A stretch of DNA of 64,000 nucleotides from Balanoglossus misakiensis (lineage: Eukaryota > Hemichordata). Position 1 is the first letter of the stretch. Each line of letters begins with the position of its first letter. Of this stretch, positions 12,981-24,815 are shown piece by piece. The stretch spans positions 4,278,001 through 4,342,000 of the forward strand of contig CM082590.2 in assembly GCA_040954595.2 (NCBI GenBank), read 5' to 3'. The notes beneath the pieces are model-generated. The model saw only the letters and a program-made list of their open reading frames with translations, had not been told where the DNA came from and did no database searches. The position numbers and the translations under genes were made by a program.

Positions 12981-15040
12981 AACAACTGAGAACAGATTAG
13001 CCAAAATCATCACCAGCGCCTAACACTACATTTGATTTTAATCAGATGAAAAAGGGAAGTAAGCAGACCATTTGTTGGAGCGGCTGATCCTCACCTGAAA
13101 TCAAAGAGACAGACAAAAGCACTCATTTTATCAGAATATTTATTTTATGTATGCAAAAATCCTAACATGATATCTCTGTCTACTTGTTTATCCTGATAGG
13201 AAAATTGTTAGAATAAAAATATCAAAGATATTTCTTCCTAACGCTGCATACACTATGTACATATTCTAGCAGTCTTGAAAGTACACTGAAATGTTTGTCA
13301 AAAGCTCTTCTTAAAAACTGCATAACATACCAAACTTTCAGTACAATATAAGCAATATCCGGAAAAAAATTAAACCAACTTAGGATCTTATGCAAAATGA
13401 AAGAAATTGAGGAATCGTGTCCCCCCTTCCCTTCAGCACTATACATGATTCTACAGCCTCAAGGTGTCATTCTTCACACAAACATAAAATGAATGGCTGA
13501 AATTCTAGAAATGTAGAAACAATGACATGTGAATATTGTTATTAAAAATGTGATTTTAATCGTTTGGCAACTATGGTCACTTCCTAATAATTGACTATAT
13601 TTCTTAACATGCATCTAATAGTTTGATTCTACCATGCTTGTCACGGATTTTGCCGATCACCAAACACAAAACACAACAAAATGGTTTAACAGTTTCACAA
13701 GCCATATGCCTAAAACAGGGACATCATCAGTTCATATGTATGGCCAGTCTGGCTACAGAGGTGAACTGACTATGTATATGCATGGGATTCTTTTATATCC
13801 CTTTGGTCACGTGACCAGTTTATATATTTTCTGCTATTTCCCCAAGGGATTCATAGTCGATTCTATTTTCTTATCACCTGACGGATTCTGGCGAATCATG
13901 ACACAGTGTTAGCATGAGGTATGTTATAAATACAGATATTACATACATACCGGTATTCAAATGAACTAATGGTTCGGTCCAAATCTATTGTTTCTGTTGG
14001 AAAAGTTGGATGTCTACACAGGGAACTGGGGGTGAATGGTGAGAGTGCTAAGAAAAAAGGCTGATGGTAATTTTCCATTTTTATCTAACCTGTATACATG
14101 TGTGTGCTTAATCTTTCCCAATAATGCTGACACACAACAAGTTAATTGTTTTACAAAACTCTCCTTGAGAGTCAAATGAAGGCACCTGATATAAGCCCAA
14201 AGACTTCATTCTTTTCCACACACCACTTTTCTCTTTTCAAAGAGCTCCATTTCAAATTGTGTACACAAACAATGTCATTGTCACTGCCCAAGCCCAAACT
14301 TTCAAATTACAATGTGACATTTCAAAACACTGTTAGACTTCCCAATGAAACATTAACTCTGGATCGGTATCCATTCAAATTAGTGACAGCCCCGGGGTTA
14401 GATTGTTGTTAATTTTGTTATAATGGTGATATTTAATTGTTTGGCTTTAACAAAAATTATGACATGGACGTATAAACGTGTTATGTCCACACATATGCTG
14501 TGAGTTCAGCTTCAATCCAATTTCATAACAAATTATTCAACAACAAAAATAGAAAATGAACATCAAGAGCTAGTGACTTCGTGGCTTTCACATGATAAAT
14601 ATACATTGCCCCATGCTAGAGTGTAATATTAACATGTCTCATACAACCTACAATTCTCTGTATATAACCAAACACATTCATTATAGCTGCATTAGTTGGG
14701 TCACATAATCTGGAACCAGATAGGCTGACCTGAGCAATCCATGTTTTTGCAAGTGTTGTATTGTCACTGTTATAGAGTGACTTCTTTGGTGTAATGCTCC
14801 AATGAACATGTGAGTTTCAATTGGATAGATAAATGACCAATAACACAAAGTCTGTGATTGGGTAATACAAATGATTGGTATACAACTGGAAGTTCTGACA
14901 CTGAAAGAGCTGTCTATTGCTCTCTTCCCTGAGGGAGCGATAGAGAGTAACTTTAGAGATACATTCTCCAATGATCAGGAGTTAATAAGGTATTAGTCTA
15001 GTATATAGCTGTATTTTATCTGCTTTGCTTTCAAAAAACT
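12981..15040. other. Non-coding stretch, no feature recognised
   Basis: No domain, splice-bounded exon or clear repeat is seen. The open frames at 13634-13912 and 14146-14412 encode no recognisable protein and are treated as chance. Confidence 0.45.
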
Positions 15041-15329
15041 ATGCATGCCACTGGCCCAATAAAGCATAATATCCCTTGCAGGGAATCGTGATGTAATTAG
15101 CATCCCTTTGAAGTCAATCACGGACTTTGTTTTTCCAATGATTGGTCAAAGGATACATATGTGTGATTAAGGATTGGTACCATTTTAAATTTAAATTAGC
15201 CTTGCCTTTACTATAACCTTACACACAATCGCCATTGTTCAGTTTATGTCAGTGACTTTAAGGGGGATGGTAGTTACATCACAATTCCCAGCAAGAGCTA
15301 TCAGGCTTTTTTGGGCCAGTGGCATGCAT
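15041..15329. mobile_element. 289-bp inverted-repeat element (MITE)
   Basis: The first 19 bp, 'atgcatgccactggcccaa' (15041-15059), are matched exactly in inverted orientation at 15311-15329. The interior is non-coding. Both ends finish in the palindrome ATGCAT, so the element boundary and target duplication cannot be separated with certainty. It is interpreted as a non-autonomous DNA transposon of unassigned superfamily. Confidence 0.7.
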
Positions 15330-15364
15330 GACTCTTGATGTTAGTTTTGGAAGTGGAAAAAATA

Positions 15365-15545
15365 TGGCTATATACTGTAAAACATGAAATTTTCGCAACG
15401 GGAAATTTTCATAATATCAAATGTGGCAACTGTTATGCAACGATTAATTTTCGCATTCTCGAATTTCAATTCATCATTATTTCTGAAAAACATGTTTACG
15501 CGACTTTTTAGTTTCGTGTTTTTTTAGCACTTGCATGATTCGGGC
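15365..15545. repeat. Dispersed repeat starting TACTGTAAAAC
   Basis: The segment from 'atactgtaaaacatgaaatt' to 'cgtgtttttttagc' is similar to 36170-36345 ('atactgtaaaacgggaaatt' to 'cgcgtttttttatgg'). Both copies carry 'caactgttatgc' and 'ctgaaaaacat' at matching positions. The shared architecture marks an interspersed repeat. Confidence 0.7.
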
Positions 15546-16067
15546 GAATTTATCTCTCATGAAAATTTCCCATTTTACATACATCCTAAGTATCATTTTT
15601 TCACACCAGAAGACAATGCACAGTTGCTTTGTGTATGGCATACTTTGTATTACAATAGACACTGACAACTAGTTACATCCTCCCAGCATACAAATATGGT
15701 TATATTGAAATAAGGCATTATGATGGAAACAATGTAAAGCTAATGCAAGAATTAGTACAGACCGAGTATATTATGTTACTACACTGGAATAACAATTTCG
15801 TGTTATTTGATCTGTTTAAATTTTTTTTTTTAAATCAAGGAACACTGAAGAATGAGTGGAGGTGATAGCTTTGGAATGGATATGTCTGTATACAGTAAAT
15901 GAGAGTGATAAATATTCCAAATCCCCAATACTTGACTGTCTGGAGAAAACTTGAGAATTTTCTGACATTTCTTTGGGCATCTGGGTTTCATTTAGTATAT
16001 AGAAGTTACAACGGTAATGAAGGCATGAACAGTCTCCTGTTCATTATAGTCAGTTTCCTGTAAGAAT

Positions 16068-16316
16068 TTATTGATTCGGAATATCAAAAAGACTCATGTC
16101 AACAGCCAGCAGATTACTACATGATTGTTGCAGTGTTTGTTGCATGCTGGGTGCCAAGTCCATCTGAGGTACCTGTGGTCGCGGCCGTGGCTGTTGTCCT
16201 AGTTACAGCTGTTGTTGTTGTTGTTGTGATAACTGTTGCTGTTGTTGTTGTTGTTGCCATGTTTGTTGTTGTGGTGGTGGAATGGTTGCTTTTGTTCCGC
16301 TGGCTTGTTGCTGCTG
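16068..16316 (-). CDS. Gln-rich C-terminal exon of the Q-rich/EGF locus, with an internal stop
   Basis: This minus-strand exon of 83 codons starts in phase 0 after the acceptor 'aactgcag'. The acceptor could shift by CAG units. It encodes poly-Gln blocks broken by 'IPPPQQQTW', then a Pro/Gln stretch and a hydrophobic-acidic tail 'NLLAVDMSLFDIPNQ'. The terminal TAA (16068-16070) overlaps an AATAAA hexamer. An in-frame TAA at 16203-16205 interrupts the frame at a place where CAA (Gln) would fit the composition. The tail resembles short transcriptional activation segments in composition, but that is inference. No named family is recognised. The frame on the other strand is only the antisense of the CAA/CAG repeats. 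Confidence 0.6.
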
Positions 16317-17881
16317 CTGCAGTTAAATACAAACAAAACAGTTTTCTTTTAAAGTCACTTCACAGCAAATGGCAATGTATCAGGAGACACTTCTTTTTAA
16401 TTTTCTTTACATTTGTCAATCAGACTGAAATTTAGGGCGGCATATAGTTAGTTACTGTACAATGGGAAATTGATTTAGGCTGTGTCTAAAATTGATGGTT
16501 AGTTTCAAGACCCCTGTTGACCTAATTAATTATGTACACTCCTAATTCTAGGCTAACCAATAGATCTAGAAGTTTAGATTTTGTAGGACATAGATCAGTT
16601 TAGGATCAAAACTTTTTGACAAAATTTTGGGTATCCACAGCAGATAATCCTTAGCATTCTGTAGGAACCCTGGGAATTGCTTGGGCCCAGTGAACACTGC
16701 TTGCAGCTTTAATTCACCATGTTCTCAGATGCAGACATTTTGAAGAGAATATGATTTAAATTCTAAGCAGACTTTTGTTAAAGTGTAATGTTCATCTAAC
16801 ACACATTTGCCAAAGCAGAGACTCTAGTTACAAAATTGTTATCTATGCCACAAGTGCTGTCTTAACAACAGACAAGGTGGCGGCAACCATAGTCTGTGTC
16901 ATAGATTAGGAAAAGACAGCAAATTGAGTGAAAAGAAGAGACAAAACTAAATTCTTCTTATCTGGCATGCAAGAAATATAGAAGGAAGCGAAGGCAGTCC
17001 ACTATATGAATGCACGCACATAAAATTGTGCAGAATATTTGGATTGGACGTTATTTTGTACACACAAAATTAACGCATATGTGCATAAGAGTAAGATGAT
17101 TGTCGTCATTTAAAACTGTCTGTCAGAGGTTATCATCAGTGCTTCCACACTGGTACCATGGAAAAACTAGAGGAATTGAAAATAAGAATGAGACAAGATT
17201 TGTTGTATTTCTTTGTCGGTAATTTAGGTCTGCTTTCCTTCCAGCTTTTCCCCCCACACTAAAACTGAACAGGTTGGACCAGTCACACCTCCCTTAATCC
17301 TATTGGTCCCAATGTTTATTTCATCAATATATCTATGGCATGCTGACTTGGACAATAATTCTGACACAAAATTGATCATGAGTGTGAACTGATTGCATAA
17401 ACATTTTTCGAAAGTACTTCCTGTAAAAAGGGAGGAGGCTCCACACACCAGACTATTTTTGTTTATGTACATGACTTACACATGCGGGGGTTGTCAACTT
17501 GATGAAATAGCCATTCTCTAGATTTCCTATTGTTATAAGAGTGTACATAAACATGAAAAGTAAAATCATGAATATTAATAGATGTGGTGCGTATGGCCGA
17601 TTTGAGGCAAATCAGCCATACCCACCACGTCTAAATCTGTGTGGGGAAAAGTTGTCATGTTGGGCAAATAGTTCATTGAATTTATTCTGTGTGACTGTCA
17701 GGTCTTCAATACATTAAAATCATTTTGGGAATGGCACAGACCATGTTATTTGTACCATCAAGAAAGCTCCTTTTTGAGAAAACTGATTTCATTTTTCCCC
17801 ACATAACAATTCCCAGAAGTGCCACTGGTACCAGTCTTGGTTTTCAAAATATTCACTGTACACATTATTATGACAACTTAC
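16317..17881 (-). other. Intron of the Q-rich/EGF locus
   Basis: The interval between two phase-0 exons starts at donor GTAAGT and ends at acceptor CAG on the minus strand. It contains a hairpin near 17.6 kb. No other exon is evident. Confidence 0.5.
17581..17631. repeat. Near-perfect hairpin (about 21-bp arms)
   Basis: The arms 'gtggtgcgtatggccgattt' (17584 onward) and 'aaatcagccatacccaccac' (ending 17628) pair with two mismatches around a short loop. Pairing extends a few bases outward on both sides. No coding function is seen. Confidence 0.7.
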
Positions 17882-18133
17882 TTGTAAGAGGTGTTTTAGT
17901 TGTTGATTTGTTGATTGTATATTGGATGGCTGTGCTTGCACTGCTTGTTGTTGTTGTTGTTGTTGTTGTTGGGCTCTCTCTTGTTGTAACCTTTGTAATT
18001 GCTGTTGTTGTTGATGTTGTTGTCTTAGAGCTATGAGTTGACTTTGTCTGGCATGTTGATCTTGCTGTTGTTTCAATTCAAGTTCTTTTTTCTGTGCCAT
18101 CTCTAGATTCTTCTGCAGTGCTTGAATATTCCT
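17882..18133 (-). CDS. Gln-rich coiled exon with an LXXLL motif
   Basis: This exon has exactly 84 codons, phase 0 at both ends, with acceptor 'gatctttcag' and donor GTAAGT. It begins 'RNIQALQKNLEMAQKKELEL', a charged heptad-like stretch consistent with a coiled coil. It continues through 'LIALRQQHQQQQ' and 'LQRLQQERAQ' into a run of nine Gln, and ends 'NQQLKHLLQ'. The sequence L-K-H-L-L fits the LXXLL nuclear-receptor box consensus. Gln-rich coactivators of several families look like this, and I do not assign one. The exon is open throughout. It joins in phase to the upstream EGF exon at 20203-20312 and to the downstream exon at 16068-16316. Confidence 0.65.
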
Positions 18134-19248
18134 CTGAAAGATCAAACAAAGAAAAGTGTAAACATTCAAACATTGTCATCTGTGTCAATCTACCTACATG
18201 TAACATGACTACAGGAGCTTCAGCCAAGCCAAGCTTTTCACTTGGGAGATTATTGAAATCAATTTAAAACTCAGCAACTCCAACTTCGGGTTATTTTCTC
18301 AATACTTTTGTTTTGGCGGTCACCTTTCATTGAACAATGAATGGGCAAGTGCTCGCTCACTTCTTCACTGAATTTCACTGTTTGTTTATCTTATCATAAA
18401 AAAACTTGGGCATCGCAGTCCTTTGGACAAAAATATTCATGTGTGGTGATTTAAAATCAATGTTGCAAGAAGAAGAATTAATCACAGGATTAACGGTTTC
18501 TGATTGAAAAATACTAAATGCTTAATATGCCATATGCCGTACACAGAGTGATCACATTAGTCAATAGGACAGCTGTTCCAAAGGACTAAAATGATGGCAA
18601 CGTTTTAATATTATATTTATTTTACAAAACCTTGCATCTGAGCTTTACTTTAAAGTACTTCCATTTACTAGTAGTACAAGTGCACATCAGTTAACATTGA
18701 CAGCTAGGCATGACGTCATAGATGTAGGACTTCAAAATGGACATTCTGAACAGTGGGGGCGCTCTATCATGGTGGATTTTAATGAACATGTGTATTTAAT
18801 TTCATCACTCACATTTGTCCATGGAAACTGTATTTTAACATACGCTTATAGTTAAGGCATTTGCAGTATCTAGTCATATTACAGTAATACACCAGACATG
18901 TTCTTTAACTCAACTAAATGTGTGTAAGTTCAATTTCTGACCTCACTCAGATTACCCAAGTCCATGTGACAAACTCTACTGCAAGTATACAGACTTGAAC
19001 TCCGGAAAAACTAGTCACCTACAATACTTGAAATGGAGCCACATCCAAAACTTGACTTTGAGATCTTTTATCAAATCAGTTTTCCTTTTAGAATTAGAAC
19101 TCCCATGCAATTTTTGTGACAGAGGAAATAAATAGATTCTCAGAAAAAAACAGTTTCCTCTTTAAAGATCCAACCTTACCATAGAAAATAAAAGGTTTAG
19201 ACTGAACCATAGTGGTGAAAGGGTTAAGCCAGAGCATGTATCAAAATA

Positions 19249-19418
19249 CAGTAAAACCTGTCTCAACCGAACCCTGTCTAATCTGGAAACCTGTCTATTT
19301 CAAAGACATTGTTCAAACCTTTTGACATAGAACCACATGTTGAAAGAACCTCTTTAAATTGTACACCTGCAATCTGAACAATTTCTTCAGTCCCTTTGGT
19401 GTTAGACAGGTTTGACTG
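19249..19418. mobile_element. 170-bp TA-flanked MITE, Tc1/mariner-like ends
   Basis: It begins 'cagtaaaacctgtct' and ends 'agacaggtttgactg', an imperfect inverted repeat, and is flanked by TA on both sides (19247-19248 and 19419-19420). TA target duplication and CAGT termini are typical of Tc1/mariner-type elements. The interior is non-coding. Confidence 0.75.
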
Positions 19419-19876
19419 TACTTGAAAGTGCAATTGAACAAAAATGCTAAAAAATATAATTGCAGAGAGTCAGTATTTTAGGCTGGGCATCATCTACATA
19501 GTTCCCAGAATCAATACTGTCACAGTAGTCCATTTCTCTATGTACCAAATTTTTATAAAACATTGCTATGCAGTCATGTTACCCTTCCAAGATGCAAACA
19601 TGAGGCCAGTTGGTCACAAAGTAAAAACTTGATTGTCTTGTGTATCAACACTATAGTTGGGACTTATGTTCGACAGCCACATTTTATTGTAAGGTCAGTT
19701 TTACACGCAACTTGTATCATGTATACAACAAACTAGATGAGCTCGAGCAGTACTCTACTGACCGCCTTTTTCACATTGTCTGCATTGAGATGACACTTTT
19801 TTTTGGAAGGCTGCCCTCTTTATGAAAAATGTCATGATTGTTTTACACGTAAAAAAGACAGAAATCAACACAACAG

Positions 19877-20061
19877 CAGTCAAACCTGCTCATTATGGCT
19901 AGTGAAGGGACTTTTCTAAACTGGCCTTTATAGATAAGTGGCCATTATACCTTGTAGAAAGTCAATTAATGTAGATGTAAATTGCACAGGGACTAGAATA
20001 AAGTGGCCACTATATAGAGGTGGCTGCCTAATAGAGGTGGCCACTCAAACAGGTTTGACTG
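19877..20061. mobile_element. 185-bp CAGTCAAACCTG element, related MITE
   Basis: The ends 'cagtcaaacctg' and 'caggtttgactg' are perfect inverted repeats. TA follows the right end (20062-20063), but the left flank has been altered. The internal 'ggccactatatagaggtggc' words are typical of this repeat class and recur at 34104-35256. Confidence 0.7.
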
Positions 20062-20202
20062 TATGTTGATTTGTGTCATGAATAGCCGACATTTACCAAT
20101 GACTGATTGTACAATATATGATTTCAGTGTCACATATACATGTATAAGACACTAAGTACAAACCCATACATCTTACTTTCTCTCCAAATTGTAGATACTC
20201 AC

Positions 20203-20312
20203 CAACGCATGTATGTTGAATCCTGGTCTGCAACCACACTGGTAACTGGTTGGTGTGTTGTAACATACTCGTTGGCATGGTGACCAACCAGCTTGATCGC
20301 ACTCATTGTCAT
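20203..20312 (-). CDS. Calcium-binding EGF-like exon (fourth of four)
   Basis: The exon is bounded by acceptor 'cctgcag' and donor GTGAGT on the minus strand. It starts two bases into a codon, which completes an Asp with the previous exon, and ends in phase 0. It reads 'DDNECDQAGWSPCQRVCYN', then 'SYQCGCRPGFNIHAL'. This matches the calcium-binding EGF pattern D-x-(N/D)-E-C, with an aromatic residue before the later C-x-C and a GF turn. The sixth Cys is absent from this exon, so the domain is truncated at the phase-0 junction. Such domains normally work in extracellular proteins. Here the next exon in phase is Gln-rich, which is unusual. Confidence 0.8.
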
Positions 20313-22162
20313 CTGCAGGGAAAACACAAATATCATAAAATGTATTAGAATGAATACATGTGAATTACAGTTGTCTTTGAGTGCACATTTGAAAATATAC
20401 GACAAGAGAGCAAAATTGTGTGAAACTTAATAAATATCATCTGGCATACAACTTGGTCATATCATATGTTTATCTGTACCAGTACTGAATACTGATAAAC
20501 AAACAATGTAGTAACCAAATAACATTTAACAAGGTAGTGTTTGAAAGCCAAAAATATCATGCATAAGACAACAAACTCATTGTTTTGGCTCCGAAGTGTA
20601 AACAGAGGAGTCTGTCAAGTTGGGTATGAGCTACTACTTCCGTCTGTCAAACTACTTCCGTCCGTCAAGAATTCATACCATTTTCTAGTAGGGGTGTGTA
20701 GCTTTATGTTTTTGGCGGTGGTGTGTAGCTTTGAGGTGTTGAGGAAGAATTGGAACAGTGACAGAAATCGGAACGGATTAGCCAGCAGTGTTTTCACTAC
20801 CCGCGAGAAAACAGTTGTGTTTGGCGAGACGATTTTCATACAAATTGGTCAAACTTGTGAAGAACTGCTATCTAACATCGTCATTTGTTTTGCCATGATC
20901 AACTTGCCACGATCAGTGCACTACAATGCGTGAAATTGGACCGCTGTTCTGTTCATTGATCATCACCCCCCCTGTATCATGAACATTGTAAGGCAATACA
21001 TTGAATTCAGCTCTTCCAGCTAGTGGCCGCACTCGCTTGATTTCCTGTGTGTGTCTCTGGGGACACAAATAATGCATATGCGTCTTTTTCTAATTTGCAT
21101 ATTTTGAATTGGTTAGGTGTGCCTTGACTTGAACGCGTCAAGCGTACAGGTTGTTATGGAAGTTTCTTTTTAGAACGACTAGTGTTAGTCTGTGGGCCCA
21201 ACCAGCAAAAATAAGTTCTAGAAATGTCATTATGTTGTATAAGAGTTTTGTTCTACATGAAATTAGCTGGAAATGACGGGTGGGAAACTATTGATGTGAA
21301 ATCAGGTCACTTCTACCGAAAATGATGGACCAGAGAGCAATGACTTTTTAAAATTATTTCATATACTATGTTCACAACTGCTATGCTCCCATAAACTGGG
21401 GAAACTAAATGATTGAACTTTCTGTTTGAACAATTCATGTATTTTTTTGCTAACACCTACACTACTATAGTCAGCACATGACATTACCTATATACTTGAA
21501 AATGGAGAACTTTTTATCAAAACACTTAAGCTGATCTTGAATGCTGTCTGATATTTTTTTTCAAAATATATTTCTTTCACGTTTAGACTAGTGCTTCTAC
21601 TTGCACTGTTTTTTTTTCAAAACACATTTCTCATAGCTTGCACTGGTGCAATTTGATACGACAATACACAATGAATTCCATCAGTATAACATAAGATACA
21701 AAATCTGAGAGGGAAATGACAGAATATATTTGTGTGAGGCCATTTGTGTGTGCGGGCCATTTTAAGACTAAATTTAAAACAGTTATTAGAGCCATTGACA
21801 AGTGGTTTTTCCCTCTGCCAAGCACCCACCTTATCAAGCTTCATTCAATATTACATGAGCAAAACAGTTCAGCATTTCACCTTGGTGTTTGCAAATTGTT
21901 CCTTTCACCCATATACCAAACCACTGTTCTCCAAACATGCTGCTCATCAGCCACTACACACTGAGAGAGCACCAGGTGTCCTTGACGCTATTTTTTTAAA
22001 TTTCTAACTATGGAAAGTGCCTGATAACTTTTAATTATTTTCTGTTTTAACATGGTGACTGACTGTAAAGTCTGTCACTTACAACTTCTGTAAGCGCCCT
22101 TTTGAAGCAGGAAATGCAAATCCATTGTTGACCTATCCCCTCCCCACTCAAAAAAAACTTAC
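20313..22162 (-). other. Intron between EGF exons
   Basis: A non-coding interval between two phase-matched EGF exons. Open frames at 20541-20933 and 21617-21964 lack any domain and have no supported splice sites. Confidence 0.5.
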
Positions 22163-22282
22163 CTAAACAATTGACATGCTCTGCACTCAGAGAGAAACCA
22201 TCATCACCACAACTACAGCTGAATCCACCCTCTGCATTGAGAAAACCTCCAGCACAAACAGAATCTGAACACTCATTCACAT
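22163..22282 (-). CDS. Calcium-binding EGF-like exon (third of four)
   Basis: A symmetric phase 1-1 exon with acceptor 'ctattttcag' and donor GTAAGT. It encodes '(D)VNECSDSVCAGG', then 'GGFSCSCGDDGF' and 'EHVNCL'. It contains six Cys and the acidic/Asn calcium-ligand start of a calcium-binding EGF module. Symmetric 1-1 exons of this kind are the classic shuffling unit of EGF proteins. Its last base plus the first two of 20203-20312 give the Asp codon that starts the next EGF. Confidence 0.87.
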
Positions 22283-22603
22283 CTGAAAATAGAGAGAAAA
22301 AAACATCCGTTGTAATTATTCAAGTCAATACCAATCCTCCCTTCCTTTAAAAATTTCCATAAAGTGAACAAATTCACATGGCTTTGAAATTAGTATTAAC
22401 AGTGATATTTATAATATTTCTAACAGGCCTGACTTTTCTAAACTTTGAGTTTCTTTGTGGATTTGTAGAAATGATCTACAAACTGAGCTGTCAGGTCATA
22501 ACTGTTTGTGCTTTGGCATGTACACATATCCCAGTATGCCCTACATGGTTGGCAGTGAAATTGATAAAATCTTCACCTAAGATTTCAAACTCGTAGATCT
22601 TAA

Positions 22604-23002
22604 TAGATTCTCACACTCCTGGCATGCTGAGAGTGTGGGATCAGAGTGTGAGAACAAATCAATCCCACACACTCACTGAATCGAAAGCTGTATATGACGC
22701 GAGCGCCGATTGGATGACAAAGCGTTTTTTAATAACGTGCGCTAAATGTTATCCAATGACACGATAAAGAAACTACATGCCAGATGACAATTCAAGAGTC
22801 ATTTATTCAATGTTTTAAGACGAATTTAGCTAATTTGTGCCCGTGTGAGAAATATAATCTCATACACAAAGGACCTATGATCATATTTCCCACACTCGTC
22901 AGGGATATTTTGTCCCACACTCGCCTGCGGCTTGTGTGGGACATAAAATCCCCAACTCATGTCAGAATTATGACCCCTAGTCCTTGGGAGTGTGAGATTC
23001 TA
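22604..23002. mobile_element. 399-bp TTAA-flanked inverted-repeat element
   Basis: The element begins 'tagattctcacactcc' and ends with the inverted 'gggagtgtgagattcta'. TTAA stands immediately outside both ends (22600-22603 and 23003-23006). Internal 'cccacactcgcctgcggctt' and 'agtgtgggat' words form further inverted repeats. TTAA duplication is used by piggyBac- and Kolobok-type transposases. No coding sequence remains. Confidence 0.75.
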
Positions 23003-23006
23003 TTAA

Positions 23007-23785
23007 TCTCACAACCTTAGGACCTGGGATAAGATTTCTCAGATGAGTTGGTGATATTTTGGCTTGTGTTAGTCAACATATACCTGATAAGTGTAAAAAA
23101 TTGTGTCAAGGACACAGTGGTCCCATTCAGTCTACACGGAGTACATATACACAGTCAGATCGCACGGTGCTCATTTGCATATGAAGGTTCATCAAGCGAG
23201 CGACCGTTAACTTTCAAACAGACGGCAATAGGCCAGTTTTCAAGGTGATTTTCAACTTGATTTTTACGCTCTGTTGTGCAATAAAATACCATGTTAGCTG
23301 GATAAATTACGAAAGTGATTCCCATTTTTCACTGCATACGTAAATTTTATGAAAATCTGTGGTAATAGTAAAAGTTTTTAACGTGTTTTCGGTGGTATGT
23401 TGGTGACCCCGAAAGAGACGTCCACAAACGTGTCAAAAATCATTTGAAAACGACCTCAGAAAGTAACCAAACTTTCCTGATAGAGAGGTCTAATATCGGT
23501 CCCAACATCCGTGAAAAGAAATTAATTTGAAATGCTTGCGTAACAGGAAGTGTTGCATTGATCGTGAAACGATAAGTTTACCATGGGGAAACAGTCTTTG
23601 AAAGGCAATTCTTAAGTAAAACAGTTACTGGATAATGGATAACACCCTAAGGTAACATATTAGCCAAGTTTTAACTTAATTACTGGCCTGATTTCGACAC
23701 AACATCGATCAATCGCCTACAAATGTAGGTCCCATATGGACAGAATGCCAGGTTTACCATACATGACTACGTACGTGTGAGGAGC
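23007..23785. other. Intronic sequence with a short fragment of the 24.8-30 kb mobile-family gene
   Basis: Near 23097-23135, 'gtcaaggacacagtggtccc' recalls the minus-strand sequence at about 27290-27315. 'cagtcagatcgcacggt' at about 23154-23170 matches the inverted sequence at about 29940-29956. Both suggest a small rearranged scrap of that family. Otherwise nothing is recognised. Confidence 0.4.
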
Positions 23786-24815
23786 TCAGCTGGTGTATTT
23801 TTTTTTTCTCCGTATCATGGCCTGGGATATAAGTAGATGTTTCGAATATGCAAAATGCCAACTGTAACTTCGAAACCATTTCCCTTTATTCGCTGATGAT
23901 ATGTGCAATAAATATTTGTGTCTGAAGGCAAGCAATTTTGTTTTGACTTTTGTTGTCATCATTGCATTGGGCTGAACATGACAGAGTTTGAGCTGATCAG
24001 CTGACTTCAAGTTTCGATTTGGAACATATAATTTGATCATATCAGACAGATATGATGGTCCAAGTCTATGAATGAATTCAAAAATAAGAAATAACATCTT
24101 GAAAACAATACGATCAGACACAGGTAACCAATGCAACTGAAATTGCATTGATGTAAAAGGTGATTTTGGAACTAGCAGCAATATTTTGAACTTGAATACG
24201 ACTGATCTCGTACTTAGGGAGCCCAAATAAAAGTGAATTACACAAATCTATTCGAAATGCAACAAAAGCAGGAACTTTATTGCTCTGTGGCGGCTTGAGA
24301 TAAATATTTACAGACAAGTGCAATATGCTGCAAATGAAAAGCGACTGAATGGCAGATCTGTGCAATCATTGTCAGACAATGAACAGGTTTCAGAGCATCA
24401 CATGAATTTCTGTAATCCCTCTGGCAGATAGATTACCCGAAGTAGCAGAAAAAATAACAAATTCAGTCTTATCGTTATTTAAACACAAGACATTTTCAGA
24501 CATCCAGTACCGCATAAAGCATTCTGGGAGCATTCTCGTTGGTAAAAGACAATGAAGAGCCATCTGCATAAAAGCTATATACAGGCATCCATGACTAGAA
24601 ACTAATTTCCCTAATGGAGAAGTGTACATATTAAAAAGTAGAGGACAAAGAAGTGATCGTTGTGTTACCGCAGTGTCAAGCGGATAAAATGGTGATTGTT
24701 TGGAATACGGTTATAGTAACCATGTCTGAAATTAACACATACACACTGGGTGCGATTGAAAAGGTATGACTGAAACCACAACAGGGCTGCAACCCCCAAA
24801 AGACCAAATCAATTT
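23786..24815 (-). pseudogene. 5'-truncated non-LTR retrotransposon (LINE) reverse-transcriptase relic
   Basis: The C-terminal third of an ORF2 is read on the minus strand in several frames. It shows 'LLWFQSYLFNRTQ' (about 24760-24800), then 'WMSENVLCLNNDKTEFVIF' (about 24450-24520). Next come 'RIDLCNSLLFGLPK' (about 24200-24255) and 'LHWLPVSDRIVFK' with 'RLGPSYLSDMIKLYVPNR' (about 24010-24140). These are hallmark blocks of CR1/L2/Jockey-type elements. The frames are interrupted, and the YADD catalytic box region falls at a frame change ('FYADG'-like), so the copy is inactive. It abuts the end of the next pseudogene. Confidence 0.8.

Larger units (their letters stand above)
18134..20202 (-). 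other. Intron of the Q-rich/EGF locus
   Basis: This non-coding interval carries two CAGT-ended repeats, annotated separately. Around 19160-19225 it holds a diverged half of the element seen complete at 38563-38648 ('gtgaaagggttaa'). Confidence 0.5.

Noticed and set aside
16121-16435. Val-rich plus-strand frame
   Set aside because: It is the antisense of CAA/CAG (Gln) repeats in the minus-strand exon 16068-16316.
17725-18036. Hydrophobic plus-strand frame that looks like a membrane protein
   Set aside because: It is the antisense of the poly-Gln exon 17882-18133, which has proper splice sites.
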